Positions 58,441-64,000 of a DNA stretch of 64,000 nucleotides are shown here, piece after piece. The position numbers were made by a program, and so were the translations under genes. The DNA lies in assembly GCA_030998225.1 (NCBI GenBank), contig JAPYXD010000723.1:25437501-25501500 (forward strand), in the 5' to 3' direction. Each line of letters starts with the position of its first letter. Position 1 is the stretch's first letter. The notes beneath the pieces are model-generated. The model saw only the letters and a program-made list of their open reading frames with translations, searched no databases and was not told where the DNA came from. Source of the DNA: Diplolepis rosae (Eukaryota; Arthropoda; Insecta; Hymenoptera; Diplolepididae).

Positions 58441-60037
58441 ATGTAAAACTCTGAGTTTTTATCAACCTTGGACCCTAAAGCCAATTACCAACATCAACAT
58501 ATATCTTCAATTATTAATTAAGGGTCAATGTAAGTCCAGAATATGAATACTGATTATCAGTGCAATTTGACTGATTCAAATAGCTTAAAAGAGGTTACTG
58601 TAAATCAGTCAAATTTTGAGTAATTTGACTAATTAAAGTAATTTAATTTAATTTGACAGTGAAAAATATTTTTTCCACTGATGAATCAGTGAAAAGGCAA
58701 ATCACTGATTCAGTCAGTGAAAATTTGACTGATTCAGATTTAGAGAGTACGAGATAAAGAAACCCATTAAAAACTAATTACAATTATATTTAATTATATA
58801 TTTCTCTGTATAATAATTTCAACAACTAAAATGTTACAAATTAATTATCACTTCACTTGCACTGTTTTACAAAAGTAACAACAAATCTTTGGGAAATTAT
58901 TATACAATCGTATAATACAATAGTTGTATTATACGATATATATACTATTATGTCTCTGCTTTAATTAGGTTTTTCCTTGAATTTAATTCCAACAGTAAAT
59001 GCACGTTTTCATTGTTCATTTTCGATTTTATATTTAATAAATTCAAGAACAATTTTTAATAATAACATCCAAACTTCAAGGATTTTTTATTCAGCGCTGC
59101 GTCAAACACGAACACGTGCACGAGATCGCACGCCCGCACGCCGAGCGTTTTTTTTTAAATAACATTTTCATCAATTAAAAATCACTCGATTGCAATAATT
59201 TTTGCCACAAAGTTCCTTCGAACCTTAACGAAGAACATTGCCGTCTCACTTTTTCCATGCCTTAAACTTCCCCGGAATCTTTTGATCGCCGAATGTCGAA
59301 AAACACTGTTTTTCCTTTTAATTAAAATATTGTTTTAATTTGTTTTAATATTTATTTTTCTAAATCTTTATCTCGTACTCTCTAAATCTGAATCAGTAAA
59401 ATTTTCACTGACTAAATCAGTGATTTGTCTTTTCACTGATTCATCAGTGGAAAAATTATTTTTCACTGTCAAATCAGTCAATTTTCACTGAAATAATCAG
59501 TGAAATTTGACTGATTTACAGTAACCTCTTTTTAGCTATTTGAATCAGTCAAATTGCACTGATAATCAGTATATTTTGACTGATTCAAATTTAGAGAGTA
59601 GCCATCGGTAAAGTCTTCCAAGTGAAACTCATTTTTATTTTTCCAAATCTGTTGATAATTTACTGAGTTAGGGCAATTTAAGTTTTAAAAATCACGCTTT
59701 TCTTACTGAAAAAAAACTTAGCTTTCATTTTTTTTTCTCGAAAGACAATGATTTTAGAAAAAAATCGTTCGTGGAACCTCAATCTTATTTTGAAAGACCT
59801 ATCTCCCTGTATTTTTATTTTTTTATTTCCGGACTCCGAACTTTCACGTGTGACGTCACAGCGTGGACAATACTTATCGGCGTTTTCGAGTGCACGACCC
59901 ATTCATGCATTCGGACCCTCAATTATGAAAAAAAAATGTCCAACGAACTTTATTTTTTTAATTTTAAAAATATTTGTCCATATAAACGTTTTTTACAGCA
60001 TTTTACTCAATTCCTCAAAGTTTTAACTCGATATCGT

Positions 60038-60451
60038 GAACAATGTTCAAAAAAGCGAAGGGCAAAAAAAAGTGTCAGTAAGGTAGGGATCGGATAAGTA
60101 ATACATGGCCTCAAATGCGTTTACTCCATCCAATCAAATTGGGAACAATAATTGATACTTAGCTTGTCCTGATTGGCATTAATTCAAAACGATTCATATT
60201 TAAATTATTATCAGTCATTATAAATTGTTTCCAATATTTTATTTCTAGGAGGAATAACTCGCAACTGAGAACGATTCAAATCAATTAACAAAGGCGTTCG
60301 CTGACCATTCGCTGACCTCGTAATAATATTAAAAAAAGAGGAGCATGAAAAACACTTAAATTGTTGCTATTATGATTCTGCGGTAAATTTTGAGTTCGAA
60401 GATATCGAAGTTGTTACAATAATTATATTTTATCGTTGAAAAACTAAAGAA
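60038..60451. other. Non-coding spacer
   Basis: Nothing recognised. Confidence 0.4.
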
Positions 60452-60540
60452 ACATAATACCTGACATTGAAGGCAGTGCAGTGGTTCACTATTTGCGGTA
60501 TCAGTCCACCGTCAGGGTTGACCACACCGAAAAAAATCTC
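60452..60540. repeat. Fragment of the 36.8 kb foldback family
   Basis: GAAGGCAGTGCAGTGGTTCA and the preceding ACATAATACCTGACATT match 36,974-37,016. The full element is not present. Confidence 0.6.
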
Positions 60541-60640
60541 ATCCGAATTTCGCACACTATCTGAATTTACTATAAAAACGCAACACATTTGTTGTACTTT
60601 TGTTGCTCAAATTTATAAGCGAATTTCCCGTACTCCCGTA

Positions 60641-60728
60641 CCCGTACTCTCTTCATGTGGCCAAGTTGGTTTGGCACGTATATGCATATACGTGCCAAAC
60701 CAACTTGGCCATATCAAGAGAGTACGGG
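60641..60728. repeat. 88-bp near-perfect palindrome
   Basis: CCCGTACTCTCTTCATGTGG pairs with CCATATCAAGAGAGTACGGG around the centre TATGCATA at 60,681-60,688. There is almost no loop, so it could extrude as a cruciform. Confidence 0.85.
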
Positions 60729-60950
60729 TCTGATTTTATTCAAAAATGCATAATCTTTTATATCAATATTGCAGAAAAAAGTCGCTTACGAAAACTATAA
60801 CGGCACTTTATGCGAAATTCGAAAGAGATTTTTACATTCTCATCATGGATGAGAAGGTATTGGTTTTATGTGAAAAATGACTTTCGAAATTTTCATCAAA
60901 TCTTTACGTTTTGAGACCCCCTGAGTCCGAAAAAACGGTTTTTACGAAAG

Positions 60951-60981
<31 letters not shown>

Positions 60982-61230
60982 AGGTCGTGTGCGGCATAAC
61001 TCTCGATAGAATTATCAGATTGAATTGAGCTTTGATACACTTTATCGGAGCCGAAAAAGTAAGGACAAGTACGTTAACCAGCCACATCCAATCAAAATTG
61101 AGGGGTTGAGCACTACTTTTGTGTTTTTGAAAATAATTAAAATGGTAGTTTGTATTGACCCTTGATTTAATTTATAAAACTTGGTACGTTTGCATTGGCT
61201 TTAGGGTCCATAAATGAAGAAGTCTATTTA

Positions 61231-61270
61231 ATCAGACGTTTCGGCTCTGATCGGAGCCCTCATCAGTGAT
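61231..61270 (-). ncRNA. Hammerhead ribozyme motif E1
   Basis: Minus strand: ATCA, CTGATGA, stem GGCTC/GAGCC, GAAACGTC, TGAT. Stem I is 4 bp. The core is intact with a GTC cleavage triplet. Confidence 0.7.
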
Positions 61271-62020
61271 ATTTATTAAATCTAAAAATACAAAAAAGAT
61301 GATGTCGCTAATTTCCCACTTTTTAACGGAATAACTAGAGTACTTAGAATATGATATAAAAACGAGTACTTGGTATGTTAATCTGTAATTGAAAATGGAA
61401 AGCTTGGATATACGACTACTCTTTGGACTATTTTTCCCTGGGACTATTACTATATAAGCTATAAGGTTATTCTGACCATTTGCAGAACAAACTAAATCTA
61501 TTAATACTTCCTAAAATGTGATACTTGATATCACGATTACTAAAATTGCATTTTTGTTATTTTTTAAATATAAATGTAGTATTTTTCAAAACATCTCAGA
61601 ATAAATCTGAATGCAGTATTAAACAACATTCAATTTTTTTTATTTATTGCTTAACATACTCAAATAATATTGAGTAAAAGTACATGTCTAGATATTATAA
61701 TAATTTATGTTCCTGTAATGCCTTGCTTGCCAATTCAATGTTAAATGGATTGTCCGTGAAGCTGATATAAAAAAATCGTTTCTTGAAAAATACACGCCTT
61801 CCTCCATTCGTGAAAATCACCATAAACGTTTCGAATTTCTTTACTAGGTATAGGACAATAGTCTTCTCAAGGAGCAAAAAACCTCTCAGGATTTCTTACA
61901 TAAAAAAATTTTCGGTCAGCAAAGCCATATGTCTTGAGTCGGTTTTTAAAACAGTTCAGATCATTCTGTGAGAGACTCCGGTTACAAAGTCTTCACGAAA
62001 AGTTTAAAAATGTAAACCTT

Positions 62021-62272
62021 GTTCGCGTTCTGCCATTGATGAGCAATTTGGCATCCTCTTTTAATAAAAATTTTTTTAAATTGCGGTCGGTTCGTGTGGA
62101 AATTTTTCTTTTTTTATGTATCCCGCTTTATTTGTTATCCGGTTTTGTTCGCGTTCTGCCATTGATAAGCAATTGGGCATCCTTTTTTAATAAGAAATTT
62201 TTTTTAATTGCGGTCGGTTCGTGTGGAAATTTTTTTATGTTTCCCGGTTTAATTGTTATCCGTTTTTTTTTA
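62021..62272. repeat. 126-bp tandem duplication
   Basis: GTTCGCGTTCTGCCATTGAT at 62,021 recurs at 62,147. Both units continue with AATTGCGGTCGGTTCGTGTG and a TTATCCGG/TTATCCG end. A 42-codon frame is preserved but is not recognised as coding. Confidence 0.8.
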
Positions 62273-62442
62273 TTCACAGTGAACTCTAAATATTTTTTCG
62301 AATCGTGATGCTGCATACTGGACTACTTCATTTTGAATTGCAAGCTTTGAGATAAGTTTTTGAATTCTATGATAATCCTTAATTTCATTATCTCCTATAT
62401 TCTAATGTTTTACAGAAATTTTGAATTAATCCTTGAATTTAT

Positions 62443-62483
62443 GGCACTGAAGAGGGCCCCCATATGTGGCCGAAACGTTTGCC
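62443..62483 (+). ncRNA. Hammerhead ribozyme motif E2 (divergent)
   Basis: GGCA, CTGAAGA, stem GGCC/GGCC with loop CCCATATGT, GAAACGTT, then TGCC, which pairs with GGCA. The core differs from the others only at the non-conserved seventh position (A for T). Both stems have changed sequence while staying paired. Confidence 0.7.
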
Positions 62484-64000
62484 TTGCTTTCTTTTTGAGT
62501 ATTTTTATATGTAATAGTGAAAATTTTATTCGACGGAAATAAAAAGAATCTGACCCTATGCCAAAATAACGAGAAATGAACAAAAAATTCTATGAATTAT
62601 GGGTCAATATAATAGCAGACATGTTATCAAACATGTCACTTTAAAATTATATAATAAGGTTTGAACTCAAATAAATTGGTGCGAAGCTGAATGTGAACAG
62701 CCTTGTCTAGACAATTGAGGCCATTTTTTTGAATATTTTTTTCCTGAAACTATTTGAACCTATTTGTAGACTATTTTCCTGAAACTATTTCAACCTATTT
62801 ATAGACTATTTATAAAAATGTTCACATTTTGACTGTCTTTTCTATGCTGGTGTCTACAATTGAATTTTTTGAGACTATTAAGGCCTGGTTCGAACTATTT
62901 AACTTGGACTATTTTAAACTATTTCAAAACTATTTTTTAAAAAAGTAAATATTCACATTCTTTTTTAAGAAGGTCTTATCCATACCGGTGTCTATAATAA
63001 TTCTTAGGTTACAGATTGAAAGGAAGAGATTGATGTAGAGCATTAATGATATTTTGAACTATTTGGAACTCTTTAAAAAAATAATAATTATTTATATTTG
63101 TGAATATCTAATACATTTTTTTGAAAAAATAAAAAATTTCAATACTGGTTTTAGATAGTGCTCATAAATCTCTAAAAATTATCCTGATAACATTTTTTGA
63201 TTAAATCAAAATTAGAAATGTTACAGCATATTCAAATTCGAAAAAAGTCAATATCAAAATTCCATTTTCCAGTTAAATTATACGAGATACGAAAAAACGT
63301 TATGATACAATATTATTGAATAAATAAAGACCTACAAATTTGAATTGTAACATTTTTTCATAAGATGCATATTTTTCTTTTTAATTAAAAAAAACACTAT
63401 TGAAAATCCAAAATTCAATTTTTTAACAATAATATGTAAAATAAGAAAAAAACGTAAGCATACAAAGTTGTTAGTTTCAAAAATATCTACAAGTTTTGTC
63501 TCACACAGTTTCTGATAAAACATATATTTTTCGTTTCAATTCCAAAAAATACGATTAAAATTCAAAAATTCCATTTTTTAGACAAAATATGTGAGATACA
63601 AAAAAAACTTTGAGATGAAAAATTGTTTGGCTAAATAAGGTCTACACATTCTTATCGAGAAATTTCTCGACAGGATGTATATTTTAATTTTTTGATTTTT
63701 AATATTGAAAAAATTCGATTTTTTTCACCAAAATATATGAGATACGAAATAAGCGTTGTTCTGCAAAATCGTTTACTTAAATAAAGTCTACGATTGTTTT
63801 TCCTTTTTGAGATATTTGGAAGAAAATAAATTTATCAATAATTATGTAATTTATTAAAAAGTTACAAAAATGCATACAGAAAATCGAGCGCGAGTGTCAT
63901 GATGAGAATGTGTTCCTTAAGGCCAATAGAGCCTTAAGTAAATTGAATTTCCTGTTTCACTTAAACTGAAAAAGAAACTTAGTGAATTTGAGAAAATGAC

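Larger units (their letters stand above)
56286..58558. mobile_element. Hammerhead palindrome element D with 12-bp target duplication
   Basis: ATACTGATTATC at 56,286-56,297 and 58,547-58,558 flanks 2,249 bp. Arms 56,298-57,335 and 57,460-58,506 are inverted copies that differ mainly in their (TA)n/(TG)n tracts, around a 124-bp loop. Each arm carries one ribozyme motif facing outward and a GGACCCTAAAGCC box. A 40-bp right tail has GGGTCAATGTAAGTCC, the complement of the family's left box. The unoccupied target sequence is preserved in the opposite arm of the outer foldback (about 59,555-59,575). No reverse transcriptase is seen. Confidence 0.8.
55935..60037. mobile_element. Nested foldback element, outer shell
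   Basis: GATATCGAGTTAAAACTTT near 55,938 is inverted near 60,034. Matching arms continue at 56,030-56,297 and 59,540-59,820 (for example AGAGAGTAGCCATCGGTAAA). The left arm lacks about 100 bp present on the right. A second inverted pair, 58,559-58,770 against 59,370-59,570, is rich in ACTGATTCA/TCAGTGA words. The hammerhead palindrome D was inserted into the left arm. No coding domain is found. Confidence 0.7.
61139..63117. mobile_element. Hammerhead element E with two outward-facing ribozymes
   Basis: It interrupts a repeat whose intact version is at 48,085-48,130. The flanks TTTTTGAAAATAATT (left) and TTTTTTGAAAAAATAA (right) look like an imperfect target duplication. The left end has GTATTGACCC, GGCTTTAGGGTCC and a minus-strand ribozyme. 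The right part has a plus-strand ribozyme (62,443-62,483), TGACCCTATGCC and ATGGGTCAATATAA, then a tail of repeated GAACTATTT words. The interior has a 126-bp tandem duplication and no recognised RT. Confidence 0.65.
60834..64000. repeat. Dispersed repeat with (TCTG)n, copy 2, split by element E
   Basis: 60,834-61,138 and 63,118 onward together align with 47,793-48,590. The (TCTG)n tract is at 60,951-60,981. The tail continues to the window end with TACGAGATACGAAAAAACGT-like units, and GAATTTCCTGTTTCACTTAA near 63,945 matches 48,537. Confidence 0.7.

Overview
This window is AT-rich eukaryotic DNA made almost entirely of degraded transposable elements. I recognise no intact host gene, no rRNA and no convincing functional tRNA. 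The mix suggests an arthropod, most likely an insect: mariner-type transposases, an R1-clade non-LTR element, BEL/Pao and Ty3/gypsy LTR elements, TTAA-flanked piggyBac-type MITEs and hAT-type elements with 8-bp target duplications. A hymenopteran is plausible, but that is a guess.

Layout. 0-4.3 kb: a large element with 13-bp terminal inverted repeats (TIRs) carries a hAT-type foldback and a hammerhead-bearing repeat. 4.3-13.6 kb: foldback MITEs, a repeat with a stem-bounded minisatellite, a mariner-like element, a piggyBac-type MITE, and a mariner N-terminus cut off at a TA-flanked foldback. 13.6-19.4 kb: an R1-like remnant (+) and a BEL/Pao pol remnant (-). 22-29.5 kb: a deleted mariner, a second hammerhead element interrupted by a hAT-type foldback, a 1.5-kb palindrome, and two more mariner-type transposases. 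29.5-31.9 kb: a Ty3/gypsy remnant (-). 32-41 kb: TTAA elements, large foldbacks and a third hammerhead element. 41-47 kb: a BEL/Pao element with a tRNA-Tyr-type primer site, gutted of its RT, interrupted by an antisense R1 copy, with a mariner-type fragment near its 3' end. 47-55 kb: repeats and a GC-rich hairpin cluster. 55.9-64 kb: nested foldbacks with two more hammerhead elements.

Main finding. Seven sites carry a motif matching minimal type I hammerhead ribozymes of the kind known from Penelope-like retroelements and newt satellite DNA. The order is CTGANGA, a hairpin, GAAA, CGTC or CGTT, then a strand that pairs with bases upstream of CTGANGA. Stems I and II covary between copies, and the only variation seen in the CTGANGA core is at its non-conserved position. 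In at least two elements (56.3-58.5 and 61.1-63.1 kb), and in degraded form at 2.3-4.1 kb, two ribozymes face outward from the two ends of an inverted-repeat element. The 56.3-58.5 kb element is a 2.25-kb near-perfect palindrome flanked by a 12-bp target duplication. Its empty site can be read from the other arm of the older foldback it entered. No reverse transcriptase or GIY-YIG gene was seen in these elements, so they look like non-autonomous hammerhead retroelements.

The protein-coding remnants are independent mobile elements. All carry stops, frameshifts or deletions and none appears functional.
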